Numbered from the stretch's first letter, positions 35,664 through 46,735 are shown. The stretch is DNA of 64,000 nucleotides from Mycoplasma sp. NEAQ87857 (GCF_009792315.1 NZ_CP045542.1:868001-932000); one strand, 5' to 3'. A program made the numbers and translations. The notes: generated by a model not told the origin, from the letters alone.

Positions 35664-37457
35664 TTAACCTTCTGTAATTAATTGTGGTTTGATTTTAAAT
35701 ATATTTTGTAAAGCTGTTGCTTTGGTTTGTCTTCCTGAATCCATTAATTGAGCAAAGATAATTAATGATACTGGGATTGAGCTAAATACAATTATTCCAA
35801 CTGTAGGATTGAATGCTGAAATTGCCATAGCTCCACCATAGAAGAAGTTTCAGTCAAACATACCAATGTATCCGCTTAAGAATGGTGAATTGATATCACC
35901 TTTAGAATTAAGTGCAAGTTGTAATGCATCTAATGATGTTTTGTGAGAACTAAATAAGAAGTTCATCATACTTAATCCTAAACTTGATACTATAATTCCA
36001 AAGAATCCTAAGATTGCTGGAACGATAAATGCAGCACGGTATCCACCTGAAGCATTTGCAAAAACTCCAATTGATCCAGAGTTGAAGAACAATGTAATAA
36101 ATAATGGAATTCCAATTGCTAATTTAAATGATGCACTAGCAGGAATTGCAAATGATATTCCTAAAACAAGACCAAATGCTAAATATTGTGCTAAAGTACC
36201 ACTGAAGAATCCATAAGTTACTGAGTTTGGACTAAATCCATATGTAGCAGCAACATCAACCGCAACTACTGAACCTGGGATTAATTTTTCTCCAATTCCT
36301 TGGAATGATTGTTGAAGTTCAGAAACGAACATTCTAACACCCATTTGGATTACTAAAATTGATCCAACAAGTTTTAATACTGTGAAAATAACATTAACTA
36401 ATCAAAATGCATTTCCTCTTGCAGCTTTTCAGTTTCCAAAGTTAATAACTGCTCCTGCAATTTTTAAATCTTTATTAGATGCAACATCTATTAAATTTTT
36501 ACCATTAACTTGGAATTTATCATCAACAAATTGACCTGTTTTGGCTTGAATAATAATAATTAATACAATGAAAAGAGCTAAAAGAATAATTACTTGTGAG
36601 AAAATATTGTCTTCAAAGATTTTTAATTTTGGATGAAGTTTCATATTTTCTGATGAGTTTTCTTTTTTACCAAAGAATCTACCGATTTTGTATGCAATAG
36701 CTAATCCTAGCATTTGTTGGTGACCAACACAAAATCCAGCATTTTCTGTAACAACATCTGATCCTTTAATAGTTGCTGAAGTTGCAACTGATCAGTAAGT
36801 ACCTAAAATAATACTTCCAAGAACAATAACACCAACTTGAGCTCCAGTAGCATTCATATCAATACCTTGAAGCATAAAGAATGAAACTAAGATTACTGTA
36901 ATAACAGTTGATTGTTGTAACATAACATGTCCAGTAATCATTAATGAGTGTGTGTTTGTATAACGACGGAAAATAACAAATAAAATGTTAATAAAGAATC
37001 CAATCATTAAAATAAATGAGATTGCTGAGGTGTAGAATACTAAATTAAGAGATTTTAATCAAGCGTCCCCCCCTGCTAAAGCAAAATAAGGATCTAATGG
37101 AGTAATTTGAGTTCCTAAACTAGCAATCGCTAGGAAAATAGGTTTTGCAGTTGAAACTAATACTCCTGCACCGATACTTAAAATAAGAACACCAATCATA
37201 GCCTTAATCATTCCTAAAAACGAATCAACAAAGCTACGACCAAGAACTAAATAACCAATTAGAACCATTAATCCAATTAGTAGTGGGTTAATACCAAAAA
37301 AGTTTCCAATTAAAATTTGATCAATGTAAAATTTAAAACCATTTGCATTAAATCCCTTTACTCCTAAAGTTGCAAGTAAAGAGATTAAAAATAAACCTAA
37401 TACACTACCAACAAAGATTAATGCCCGTCAGTTAATATGAAATTTCTTAGCTGACAT
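35664..37457 (-). CDS. ulaA: PTS ascorbate-specific IIC permease (UlaA), 597 aa
   Basis: A polytopic membrane protein with about eleven hydrophobic segments. It has UlaA/SgaT signatures such as 'ITGHVMLQQSTV', the 'ENAGFCVGHQQM' segment and 'GVRMFVSELQQSFQGI'. It is the channel that takes up L-ascorbate and releases L-ascorbate 6-phosphate inside. At 597 residues it is longer than the E. coli protein (about 465). The extra part includes a hydrophilic loop with 'KKENSSENMKLHPK', a pattern seen in mycoplasma homologues. The ribosome-binding site is GAAAGG. It lies 30 bases downstream of the lactonase gene. Confidence 0.92.
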
Positions 37458-37487
37458 AATAACCTTTCGTTAATTAAGTGAAGTTAA

Positions 37488-38555
37488 TTAAATTAAATTT
37501 AAATCTTTTTTAAGTTGTTGTAAATCTTCTGGAACTTTAGTTTCATCATAAACTCTTGGTTCATCAAAAGCTAAAATTTCTCTAGGGTTGTTAATTAACA
37601 TATCTTCAATAGCATCATCCCCAACTCCTAATTGTTTTAAAAGTGGAATAAATCTATCAAATAAATATGCTAAACCAAATGTTTCTTTACCTTTAGTGAT
37701 TCCATAGTTTCTTTGGTAAAGAATTCTACCTGCGTCTAAGCTTAAAGTAATGTGTTTTTGTAATCCTTTATCAACTAGATATTTAATATTTTCAGCTAGT
37801 GTTGAATCTGGATAGTATTTAACACGATCTGGTCCATCAAAACATAAAGTAACACCAGTTTCTTTAATAACTTTTTCATAGTAGTATTTATCTGGATTTT
37901 TGTTTAAGTGTGAAATTTGAATTTTACGTGGATTTGCTCCAAATCCAATTAAGTGATTAGCAACTTCTAATGCCATTGTTCCTAATTGAGTATGTACTAA
38001 AATTGGACATCCGGTTTGGATTGAAGTTCTTGCTGCAACTTCTAGAGCTTTTAATTCTAAACGATCAATAGCAGCATATCCTGTACCAGCTTTAATAATT
38101 CCGGCTTTAGCACTTGAACGCTTAACTACTGGTCCATTATAGTTGTAAATGTCCATTCCTTCTTCAATTTCTGCTACCATCATTTTAACAATATCTTCAG
38201 TAGGTACACAAGCTAATCATGAGCAGTATTTGTCATAGAATTTAGCTTTGTGAAATCCTGTAGACATAATCACATGTCCTCCAAGATCTTTAACCGCTGA
38301 AGCTACTTCTAATGTACGGATAACATCTCTACCAACATTAGGTGGATCCATTGTAACAATGGTGCTTCCTCCACGATTTATAAATTCTTTAAATTCTTTA
38401 ATTGAAGCATCAACATTTAACATTAAGAAATCAATGTGTTCTTCTACTTCTGGACCACCATTTTTAATAAAGTGGTCATGGCAATCTGTTACTCCTAATT
38501 GAGAAGCTGGAATATCTCCAAAAACAGTTCTTGCAAATTTTTCTTTTTTATTCAT
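37488..38555 (-). CDS. phosphotriesterase-family lactonase heading the ula operon, 355 aa
   Basis: An amidohydrolase-superfamily (PTE) barrel with all metal ligands visible: His26 and His28 in 'CHDHF', a probable carboxylated Lys155 in 'AGIIKAGTG', His188 in 'VHTQLG', His216 in 'ISHLNK' and Asp274 in 'LSLDAGR'. From memory, mycoplasma homologues (M. synoviae, M. agalactiae) have been characterised as lactonases acting on pentonolactone 5-phosphates. As the first gene of this operon, with no UlaG-like metallo-beta-lactamase present, it may open L-ascorbate-6-phosphate or a related phosphorylated lactone. That substrate is an inference. An AAGGAG ribosome-binding site precedes the ATG. Confidence 0.85.
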
Positions 38556-38861
38556 AATCTCCTTTACAAAATAAACAGTTTAATTTATATTATTAGTAAG
38601 GCTTGTAGAAACAAACTTGCTTACATTCTTATTATTGCATTGAACAAATGCTTAAGTATGATAATAAATGTAAAAAAGTATCATTTTTATACTTATAAAA
38701 ACCAAAAAACGCTAAATAGTCATATTTAGCGTAATATTTAACAAGTTTTATTAAAAATAATTAACATTTTTAAATAAAAAATTAATTCAAAATGTGGTAA
38801 TTTCCACATTAAAAAATTCCTTTTAAAATTAAAATATTATTTGCTTAATATAATTAATAAT
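38556..38861. promoter_or_regulatory. divergent control region between the ula operon and rpiR
   Basis: No gene is present. On the minus strand a candidate promoter (TTGTTT, 16 bases, TAATAT) lies about 40-60 bases before the lactonase ATG. A perfect 10-bp hairpin (38709-38718 with 38723-38732) is followed on the minus strand by six T, like a terminator or attenuator for leftward transcription. A 7-bp inverted repeat AATGTGG/CCACATT (38791-38810) is a candidate operator for the neighbouring RpiR regulator. TATAAT at 38849-38854 serves rpiR on the plus strand. Confidence 0.5.
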
Positions 38862-39728
38862 ATGCAGAAAAATATAACAAAGCCACTCATTGAACGTAAA
38901 AGTGGATTATCAAAAAATGATATTAAGATTTTAGATTTTATTAATAATATTAATAACAATAGGTTTAATTACACTATTAGAGAACTTGCAGAACTTGTTA
39001 ATGTTTCAGTAGCATCTATTACTAGATTTGTGAAAAAATATGATTTTCGAAATTATCATAAATTCTCAATTGAGATAAATCGAAGAATGCAAAATTTTAT
39101 CGATGTCTATAAGATCAATAGTAAAATCAATAATAACATTGATGTTATTATTGAAGCTAATAGATATGTTTTAAACACTATTAATAGTGAGAAAATGTTG
39201 AATTTAATTCAAGAAAGTGCTAAGTTAATAAATCATTCTAATAAAATTTTTGTTTTTGGTTGTGGTAGTAGTTTAAGAATGAGTCAAAATTTAGCTTCCA
39301 ACTTATTAAAAATTGGTAAATCAGTCATTTTTGCAAATGATTTTCATATCTTTTTTCCTTCATTAGCTAATGGAGATAGTAATGATGTTTTAATTGTATT
39401 TTCTAATTATTTTAGTATTCCAGAAGTTCATTTTGTAATTAATGAAGCAACAAAGAAAGGGATTAAATTAATTCTAGTTGCAAATAATAGTAAAAATATT
39501 CAAACTAACATTAATGTTGATGTTGCTATTTTATATGAATTAATTGAAACAAGTTCAATTGACATACCTTTAGCTGGAAAAATGTCTCAATTAATTATTA
39601 GTGATCTTATTTTTGAAAACTGTTTAATAAATGATCCAAAATTAAGAAACAATTTAGAAAAAAGTGTGAGAATGATTGAAGATTGAAAAGAATTAAAAAA
39701 TTCAATTCCATTTAAGGAATTGAATTAA
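38862..39728 (+). CDS. RpiR/MurR-family transcriptional regulator, 288 aa
   Basis: An N-terminal HTH_6 domain (about residues 15-90, with 'TIRELAELVNVSVASITRFV' as the recognition part) is followed by a C-terminal SIS sugar-phosphate-binding domain (about 125-255, 'KIFVFGCGSSLRMSQNLAS'). Such proteins sense phosphorylated sugars. Its position divergent to the ula operon makes it the likely regulator. The ATG lies only 7 bases after TATAAT and no ribosome-binding site is visible, so the mRNA is probably leaderless. An upstream in-frame TTG (38841) lies before the promoter and is not favoured. Confidence 0.88.
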
Positions 39729-39799
39729 TTCTTATAATAAGTAAGATATTTATCTATTAACATTGTTATTATAAAATATAAAAAACTTATTAATAATTA

Positions 39800-39828
39800 A
39801 AATATTGGTTAAAAACCAATATTTTTTT
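39800..39828 (+). terminator. intrinsic terminator after rpiR
   Basis: An 11-bp stem (39800-39810 with 39814-39824), AAA loop and T run. The preceding 39729-39799 is AT-rich spacer. Confidence 0.8.
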
Positions 39829-39881
39829 ATCAAAAATGAATAAGATTTCACTTTTGGATTTAGCTAAAGGATTTCTTATTT

Positions 39882-40295
39882 TCAAACACAATTTAAATCT
39901 TCGTTAAATGTTTTTATTTCCGTTTTATAAATTTGTAAGATTTCATTGTTATTATGATATTTTTGAGTTAAATCAAAATCAACAATTAAACTTAAATTAT
40001 TTAAATAACACAAACGATTAAATTCTAAAATATCTATATTAGGATATTTTTGTATTATTTCATAATAATTCAACATTTTATCACTGTTAGATATAGTATT
40101 TTTTTGGATTAATTTATTAACCATTTCCTTAAAACGGGTTTGCATTAGTCTAATGATCTTATCATTATATGGATAATCATTTTTGATTTTATTGTCAATT
40201 AACAATCTTGTTAAATACATTTCATCATATTTATCATAAATTTTATTAAATATTTTAACTAGATAATATTGGATCATTTTATAAGGTATTAACAT
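39882..40295 (-). CDS. small hypothetical protein coupled to fic (137 aa)
   Basis: It starts 17 bases inside the end of the fic gene in another frame, with an AGGTGG ribosome-binding site 7 bases before the ATG. A second ATG at 40277 would start just after the fic stop. The product is charged, rich in Tyr, Ile, Asn and Lys, without signal peptide or clear membrane segment. I recognise no family. The overlap suggests a dedicated partner of Fic (target, cofactor or antitoxin-like protein). This is inferred from position only. Confidence 0.6.
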   Translation of the reverse strand: MLIPYKMIQYYLVKIFNKIYDKYDEMYLTRLLIDNKIKNDYPYNDKIIRLMQTRFKEMVNKLIQKNTISNSDKMLNYYEIIQKYPNIDILEFNRLCYLNNLSLIVDFDLTQKYHNNNEILQIYKTEIKTFNEDLNCV

Positions 40296-40956
40296 TTTTT
40301 GCCACCTTTATTTTACTCTTTTTAATATTTGTTCGTAATTTACTAATATCACCCGTTAGTAAAAAGTGATCAATACCATCGAAATATTCTATTTTAAACT
40401 CTGGATCAATATAATTTAATTCTAAATCGTATTTTAACTGCATTAAAAACAACAATGCTCTTCCAACTCTTCCATTACCATCACTAAATGGATGAATTTT
40501 TTCAAAGTAACAATGATATTTTAAAACTTCATCATATATTTCGTTTTTGTTTTTATTTTTGATTTCTTCTTTAAAACTATTATTAAGTTTTTCTAATTTA
40601 TAGTTAATAACACTATAGTCATAAGGTATTGTTCTTGAATTATTTATTCTAACATTATGATTTCTAAATACACCATTATTAGTCAAAATGTTTTCCATAA
40701 TAATTTTATGTATACTTCTAATAGTATCGATCGAAATATCTAAATTTGCATAATTTTCAACGATATATAACACAACATTTTTGAAATTAATTAACTCATA
40801 AACTTCCCTTGTGTCCTTATAAGTATCGGGTAAAATATTGTGTTCTAAAAGGTTTTTAGTTTCTTGATAGGTAAAAGTGTTGTTTTCGATTTTACATGAA
40901 CTATATGTTAGCAATAAAGCTAATTGATCAACTTCTGTTTTAGTAAATTTCTTCAT
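40279..40956 (-). CDS. Fic/DOC-family protein (probable AMP transferase), 225 aa
   Basis: The Fic active-site loop HPFSDGNGRVGR (residues 155-166) is complete, including the catalytic His and the anion-binding GNGR. Near the N-terminus SCKIEN (residues 20-25) fits the [S/T]xxxE[G/N] inhibitory helix, here before the Fic core. This indicates an autoinhibited class II Fic whose Glu24 would block ATP in the resting state. Such enzymes transfer AMP to proteins and can act as toxins or stress regulators. The start is the ATG after GGTGAT; an upstream GTG is less likely. It overlaps a small gene of unknown function. Confidence 0.85.
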   Translation of the reverse strand: MKKFTKTEVDQLALLLTYSSCKIENNTFTYQETKNLLEHNILPDTYKDTREVYELINFKNVVLYIVENYANLDISIDTIRSIHKIIMENILTNNGVFRNHNVRINNSRTIPYDYSVINYKLEKLNNSFKEEIKNKNKNEIYDEVLKYHCYFEKIHPFSDGNGRVGRALLFLMQLKYDLELNYIDPEFKIEYFDGIDHFLLTGDISKLRTNIKKSKIKVAKNVNTL

Positions 40957-41081
40957 AATGATCACCTGATTTAGAAATGTATTTTTAGATTTTATCTATA
41001 AAAATATTATCTTATTTTTATAGAATATTCCTAAAACAAAAAACCAGTTTCATCATATATATATTTAAGAATTTTTAAAGC

Positions 41082-41110
41082 ATTTTTGCAAAATAAAATT
41101 TTGCAAAAAT
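41082..41110. promoter_or_regulatory. 13-bp perfect inverted repeat upstream of the coiled-coil lipoprotein
   Basis: Arms 41082-41094 and 41098-41110 are perfect complements with an AAA loop. No T run follows on the plus strand. It lies between fic and the (TA)9 promoter and could be an operator or a weak terminator for leftward or rightward readthrough. Confidence 0.4.
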
Positions 41111-41166
41111 ATTATTTAATACACTTTTTTACATAAAATGCCTTATCTCTTACAAAATCCTTCAAA

Positions 41167-41186
41167 TATATATATATATATATAAT
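41167..41186 (+). repeat. (TA)9 tract running into TATAAT
   Basis: Nine TA units (41167-41184) ending in TATAAT (41181-41186), preceded by CCTTCAAA. The ATG of the lipoprotein is only 6 bases after the -10 box, so the transcript would be leaderless. With TTCAAA taken as the -35 region the spacer is 14 bases, shorter than optimal. It has the same architecture as the tracts at 9540, 27311 and 57017. Confidence 0.75.
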
Positions 41187-41192
41187 TTGTGT

Positions 41193-43715
41193 ATGAAAAA
41201 GATAAAAAAGTTTTTATTAACGCTTTCAACTACTTCAAGCATCACTATTGCTAGTGCATTAGCAGTTGCTTGTAATGAAACTAAATCACAGACAGATAAT
41301 ACTAAAATTATGAAATGAAATCATAAAATCAATACATTTCTATCTATTAATGAATTTTTATCTAAAAAACCTGAGGAATTAGCTTTATTATCTAAAGATA
41401 AAGTCGATGATTTAAGAAATAGTTTCAATAATGAAGATGATTTTGAAAAATTAAGTGCCAAATACAATAGTTTATTATCAGAATATAACATTACTAAAGC
41501 ATCATTAACCCAAATGGTTAATCAATTACTTGATACAATTAAACCTTTATTAACTAATGAATATTTATCAAAAAATGATGTAGATAAATATCAAAATTTA
41601 AATCAACAAGCTCCAAGCGATGATACAACTTTAGATGTGTTAAATAATCAAAAAACAACTTTAAATCAAGAAAAACAAGAATTAGAACAAACTATTAGCA
41701 ATAAAACTAAAGCATACAATGATTATCAAACTTTAGCTACTAAAGCTAAAGATTTTGCTACTACTAATTATCTTGCACAAGAACTAGCAAAATCATTAAA
41801 TGACAAACTTCAAGCATTGGATATTCAAAAAAATTCAACTCTAGAAGCTACTAATGATGCAATGCAACAACTAGAACAATTATTAAATCAAGCTCAAGTT
41901 GATTTAACCAACTTAAAACAAACTCAATTTAATAAACTTCAAGAAGAAATCACTAAAGCAGAACAAGTAGTTAATGGATTATACAACCAAGATTTAACTT
42001 CTTTATTAGCTACAGCTAAAGAATTAAATACCAATTCTTCATATGTTGATTTAACTCAAGCTACTTCTAACTTAGCTCAAGAAGTAGTTAAAGTTAATTT
42101 ATTAAGAGAAGAAAATAAAGATGTATATCAAAAATTAACCGCTAAAAAAGATCAAGTTTTAGCTAAATTACCAAGTGATTTAACTAAAGATTATTTAGTT
42201 GATTTAGCTGCTATTAAACAACAATTATTAGAAATTAATTTAGATGCAAATAGTGATTTAATTAGCAAAAAACGTGATATTAATAATTTATTAGATGATT
42301 TAGCAACTAAAATTGATCAAAAATTAGCCGCTATTGAACAAATGAATACTGATTTAAATACAAAAGTACAAAAATCATTAGCTGCTATTGAACAATTTAA
42401 ACAAAAACATCCTGATCAAGCAAGCAGCTTTAACAATTTAGATAGCATAATAAATGATTTAACAACTAATATGCAAGATAAAGATTATTCAAATGCTAAA
42501 GCTAATTATGAATTATTGTTAACCACTTATACAAATGATTTAAAAATTTTAGTATCTAGTTTAATTCAAAGCTTAAAAGCTACTTTAGAACAAAATAATC
42601 AACCTGATTCAACAGAAGCTAAAGCTAAACCTACTTTTGAACTATTAGAATCAATTTTTACTTCTATATCAAATGTTAATAATATAATGCTTCAAAAAAT
42701 TAATTATGAATGATTATTTGATCAATTAAGTTTAATTAAAGCTTCAATAGATGGTAATGTTAAAGAGCTTGTTAAAAAAGCAAGAGATAAAGCTAATGAA
42801 TTTTATGAAGCTAATAAAACTTACTATCTTACAGATACCTTACAACCACTTAAAGGCTTAATTGACAAATATACTAATGAGTACATTGAACAAAACAATG
42901 ACCTTAATAGCTTAAAACAAGGCATTAGTGATTTAAATTATGAAGTAAATACCATTAACCAATTATTAGAGACTCAATTAGTTACATCAAAACAATTATT
43001 ATCTACTGTTCAAACAGAAATTATTGATGTTTATAATACTGATTTAGCTACTGATATTGAAGACATTAAAGCAAAACATCAAGCATTAACAACTTTAGTA
43101 GAAGCAGCAAAAGATTATAATGCAATTGTAGCAGCTACAAATGAATTAGATGCTTTAGTAAAACAAGATAAATCAAAATTAGAAAATAAATTAAAAAATG
43201 TTGTTTTATTAAAACAAGTAGAAAAAGATGAGCCGGTAGTTCAAAATATTTTTAAAGCAGCATATCAAACATATGGTCCAGATTTTTATCCTATATGATT
43301 CCCTTCAAAAACTAAAGTAGATAAATTAAAAGCAAAACTTAAAAATGATGTTGATCAACCAAATAGTGAATATTTAGAAACATATAAAGATATTGTTCAT
43401 GAGTTAAAAGAGCAAATGCTATGAACAATTGGTTACAATAGAGCTAGATATAAACAAGTTACATCTGAAGATTATAATCTTGCAGTTCAACAATTATCAA
43501 CCTTTGATGTAGCTATTTTGCAAGAAGCAAAAAGCAAAATAGATCAATATTTTAACAATGATGGACCATTTAAGGACTCAACAACTTCAAGACCTAATAT
43601 TGAAAGCTGAGATTTAGCAACAGCTACAAGTCAAATAGATATACTTGATGTAAAAGTGTCAACATTTATCTCTATAATGAATAAATGATATTCATCTCAT
43701 TCAACAAGATCATAA
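41193..43715 (+). CDS. coiled-coil surface lipoprotein, 840 aa
   Basis: A lipoprotein signal peptide with lipobox 'LAVAC' (Cys27) is followed by a protein that is almost entirely Gln/Lys/Leu/Asn-rich helix with heptad-like spacing, for example 'LNQEKQELEQTISNKTKAY' around residue 160. The C-terminal 200 residues are less regular and contain 'AYQTYGPDFYPIWFPS'. The frame is continuous under code 4. I recognise no enzymatic domain; a surface fibre or adhesin is plausible. Expression is probably phase-variable through the adjacent (TA)9 tract. No ribosome-binding site precedes the ATG, consistent with a leaderless mRNA. Confidence 0.85.
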
Positions 43716-43722
43716 AATTTCA

Positions 43723-43757
43723 ATAAAACATAGAATTTTATTCTATGTTTTATTTTT
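43723..43757 (+). terminator. intrinsic terminator of the coiled-coil lipoprotein gene
   Basis: A 13-bp stem (43723-43735 with 43741-43753) and loop TTTTA, followed by T. Confidence 0.85.
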
Positions 43758-43769
43758 CCAAGTTATTTT

Positions 43770-43845
43770 AAAAAATCATATTTTGATTAAAAAAAACTTA
43801 TATATTGTGCGTTTTTGTTTGAATTTACAGTGTAAATTATGGATT
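43770..43845. repeat. left copy of the 76-bp target-site duplication
   Basis: Identical over 76 bases to 45709-45784 on the other side of IS copy C. IS1634 is known for long, variable target duplications, and this is a clear example. Confidence 0.93.
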
Positions 43846-45708
43846 CCTGAGTTTCCAAGTTTTAACAAAAAACGATAAAAAGAGCATTTTATTGCTCTTT
43901 TTTTAACTTTTTCAAAAATTTACATTGTAATTTACATTTTTTGAGTTTCTAATATCTTTTTGATAATAGCAAAATCACTTAAATGTTGCATATTATCTTT
44001 ATTTTCTATTAATTTTTCAGTGATAATTTTTGAATTTACCACTTCCACATATTTATTAGCACTTAAAATTGCTTTTATTAATCTTGTATTAGTAAATCTT
44101 TCGTTTTTAATACCTAATACAGGTTCTAAGTTTTTATTTACTAAAGTTAATAAATATCTCATAAGAACCAATGATATAAAGCATAAAAGGAAATATCCTT
44201 CAATGTGTTTATCACTTCGCACATACACAGGTCTAATTCTTAAAGCGTTTTTTAATGTTCTAAAGTTTTCTTCAACTTGTCATTGTTTTGCATATAAATC
44301 AACAACATCATGAACTGTGAGATCGTGTCTTGATGTTTCATAAGCATATAAACCATCAAACTTTTTATCTCTTTCGATTTTTTCATAATCTAACTTATAA
44401 GAAGTTGTTTTACCATTTTCAATTTCTTTAAAGAATTTGTATTTTTTACCAGCAAGCAAATCAGTTTGAGCAACAATACCATTTTTAGCTTTTTTGTTGA
44501 AATTATCAATAAGAATCTGTCTATCTTGTTTATCTTTTTTAGCACGTTTTTCACTATAAGTTATTATTCTGCGTCTAGTTTTACCGTTTGGACGTTTTTT
44601 CTGTCATAGTGATTCATAAGTTTCTTCTTTGAATTTAAAATTATCTAAATCTACATATCCTTCAGGATCTTGAGCGAATAATTTAGTTCTTTTAGTAGCA
44701 ATTTTTAATCTGTAAGAGATTATAAAATCTATATTATTTTGTTCTAGAAATCTGATGTTTTTATTAGTACTCATTCCTCTATCAGCAATTATTGTAACCA
44801 TTCTAAGGTTGTAAATTTTCTTGATTTCATTGATAAATGGAATGAAAGTATTTGGATCAGCTGTATTACCTTTAAATAATTTGTAATGGATTGGAATACC
44901 ATTTTCATCAGTAATTAAACCCACTACAATTTGATCTTCTTTGAATTTTCCATCTTTTGAATATCCAGGATGTTTAAGTCCTAAACTTGTAAAAGTTTCA
45001 AAATATACAGTTGATGAATCAAATCACATAACATCAACAGATCTTAAGTTTTTAGAAATTAATGAATTATTGATGTTTTTTAAAATAGTCGTTTTATTGT
45101 CTGAAAGATAATCCAAAGAGTTGTAGAATGTAGTCTTTTTTGAATCAAATTCTATTTCATAATCAGGAATACTTTCAAAAGTTTTAATAAGACTTTGTTG
45201 TTTTAAGATACGTGTTGAAATTATAAATTTCAATATTTTTATCAATTCTTTTGATCTTGTTTCTTTAGTTTTCTCAAAAATATCCAAGTCATCAATTGTG
45301 TTAAATAAAATCTGATGACCATAATTTACAACTTTTGATTCAACAACCGAATTTTTAAGAACTCTATTTACTTCTTGCAAAATTTTATCTTTAGGTCATT
45401 CAGGATCTCAATTAACACAAGCTTCTTTTAAGAGATTAATTGGGTCTTTTGTAGATTTTTCTAATTTTTCTAAATTACCTAAACCAATACTTCTCTTATA
45501 ACCTCTAGCATGACCATTTGAGATAGCAGCTGTGATGTAGTATGTGTCTTTTCTTTTACTTCTAACAATAATTCACTTTTCTTTTTTCATACTCCTAATT
45601 ATACCATAATTACAATGTAATTATGTGGAAAAAATAATTTTTTTACTATACGTAGTATAGTAAGTATGGAAAAGTGTTAAAAAATTGGTCAAAACTTGGA
45701 AACACAGG
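43846..45708 (-). mobile_element. IS1634-type insertion sequence, copy C (1,863 bp)
   Basis: It has the same terminal repeats, length and internal signals as copies A and B, and is inserted in the same orientation. It is flanked by perfect 76-bp direct repeats, so this is the most recent clean insertion in the window. It sits just after the terminator of the coiled-coil lipoprotein gene and breaks no gene. Confidence 0.95.
43932..45590 (-). CDS. IS1634/IS4-family DDE transposase, copy C (552 aa)
   Basis: A full-length intact frame with 'WFDSSTVYF', 'IIADRGM' and 'WQVEENFRTLK' catalytic segments. It differs from copies A and B at a few positions, for example Ile for Val in 'PVLGIKNERF'. It has an AGGAG ribosome-binding site and a TGGTATAAT extended -10. 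Expected to be active. Confidence 0.92.
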
Positions 45709-45784
45709 AAAAAATCATATTTTGATTAAAAAAAACTTATATATTGTGCGTTTTTGTTTGAATTTACAGTGTAAATTATGGATT
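45709..45784. repeat. right copy of the 76-bp target-site duplication
   Basis: Matches 43770-43845 base for base, beginning with AAAAAATCATATTTTG directly after the IS end. Confidence 0.93.
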
Positions 45785-45881
45785 TTAATATTTTGTGTTC
45801 TATATTTTATATATTTAAGAATAAAAAAGTAAAATATATTTATTCTTAAATTAGAATATTTTTAATATAAAGGAATTAAAT

Positions 45882-46706
45882 ATGGATAAAAACTATCGAT
45901 TATTAGGTTTATATAATGTTGCAATTTCGTTTGTTATTTCGTTATTAGGAATGTTATATTTTATTTTTGGTTATGTTTATTTTATCCCTTCATTAAAAGG
46001 TGGTAAATATAAAATTGAGATCTTTTTATTAGCGGTTTCAGTTATTGTTTTTGTTATTTTTGCTATATCTTTAGCAATGAAACTTAAAAATTTAAAAGGA
46101 TTAAATGCTTCGCTTAAACAATCTATTAAAGATGATGATGAGATCAAAAAAGTTGACTTTTTTGATCAAGAATGAGCTAAAAAAGAAGTGTTTATTTGAA
46201 AAGGTATCAAGAAATATTTATTTAATAAATATCAAGCATCATTAAAAGAAGCTCAAGAAACTGATGAATGATATACTATAAGAAAATCTTATTTAAAAGA
46301 AGCTTTATATAAGGTTGAAAAAAGATTATTAATTATAAATTCATTAAGAAAAATTCTAGGTTATTTAATTTTCTTACCATTTTTATCAGCTGCTGCTGTA
46401 TATACAGTTTCAGTTGAAAGTAATGATTTGTTAATTATTATATCTACAGTTATTTCAACCATTTTTATGTTATTTTTAGAATTTATTGCTGAAGTAGTTT
46501 TTAGTTATATCAATAAAATGTATACCAATATTGTTAATGAAAATAATCTGTTAAATAAATATAATCAAGAACAAATAAATAAAGTTGATGAGTATATGAA
46601 TCAAGTTATTTATAAAGAAAATCAATTATTATACTTTGCTGCAGCACAATACTTTTTAAATGAAGAAGATATAGCTAAAGCAAATGAATTAGACATAAAA
46701 AAATAA
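45882..46706 (+). CDS. integral membrane protein of unknown function, 274 aa
   Basis: Four hydrophobic segments arranged as two pairs (about residues 10-33 and 44-65, then 155-175 and 180-205), separated by a charged cytosolic region with 'WAKKEVFIWKGIKKYLFNKY'. The C-terminal tail is Asn/Gln/Glu-rich and helical. No signal peptide or known motif. An AAGGA ribosome-binding site precedes the ATG. The terminator stem begins at the stop codon. The layout resembles other small mycoplasma membrane proteins, but no function can be given. Confidence 0.75.
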
Positions 46707-46735
46707 ACTATTTTAATCAATAGTTTATTTTTTTT
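46701..46735 (+). terminator. intrinsic terminator overlapping the stop codon
   Basis: An 11-bp stem (46701-46711 with 46720-46730) with an 8-base loop and a T run. The TAA stop lies inside the stem. Confidence 0.8.

Noticed and set aside
41138-41185. Short ORF through the (TA)9 tract before the coiled-coil lipoprotein
   Set aside because: It begins without a ribosome-binding site and stops at the end of the tract; no hairpin follows, so it lacks the logic of the 56993 leader.
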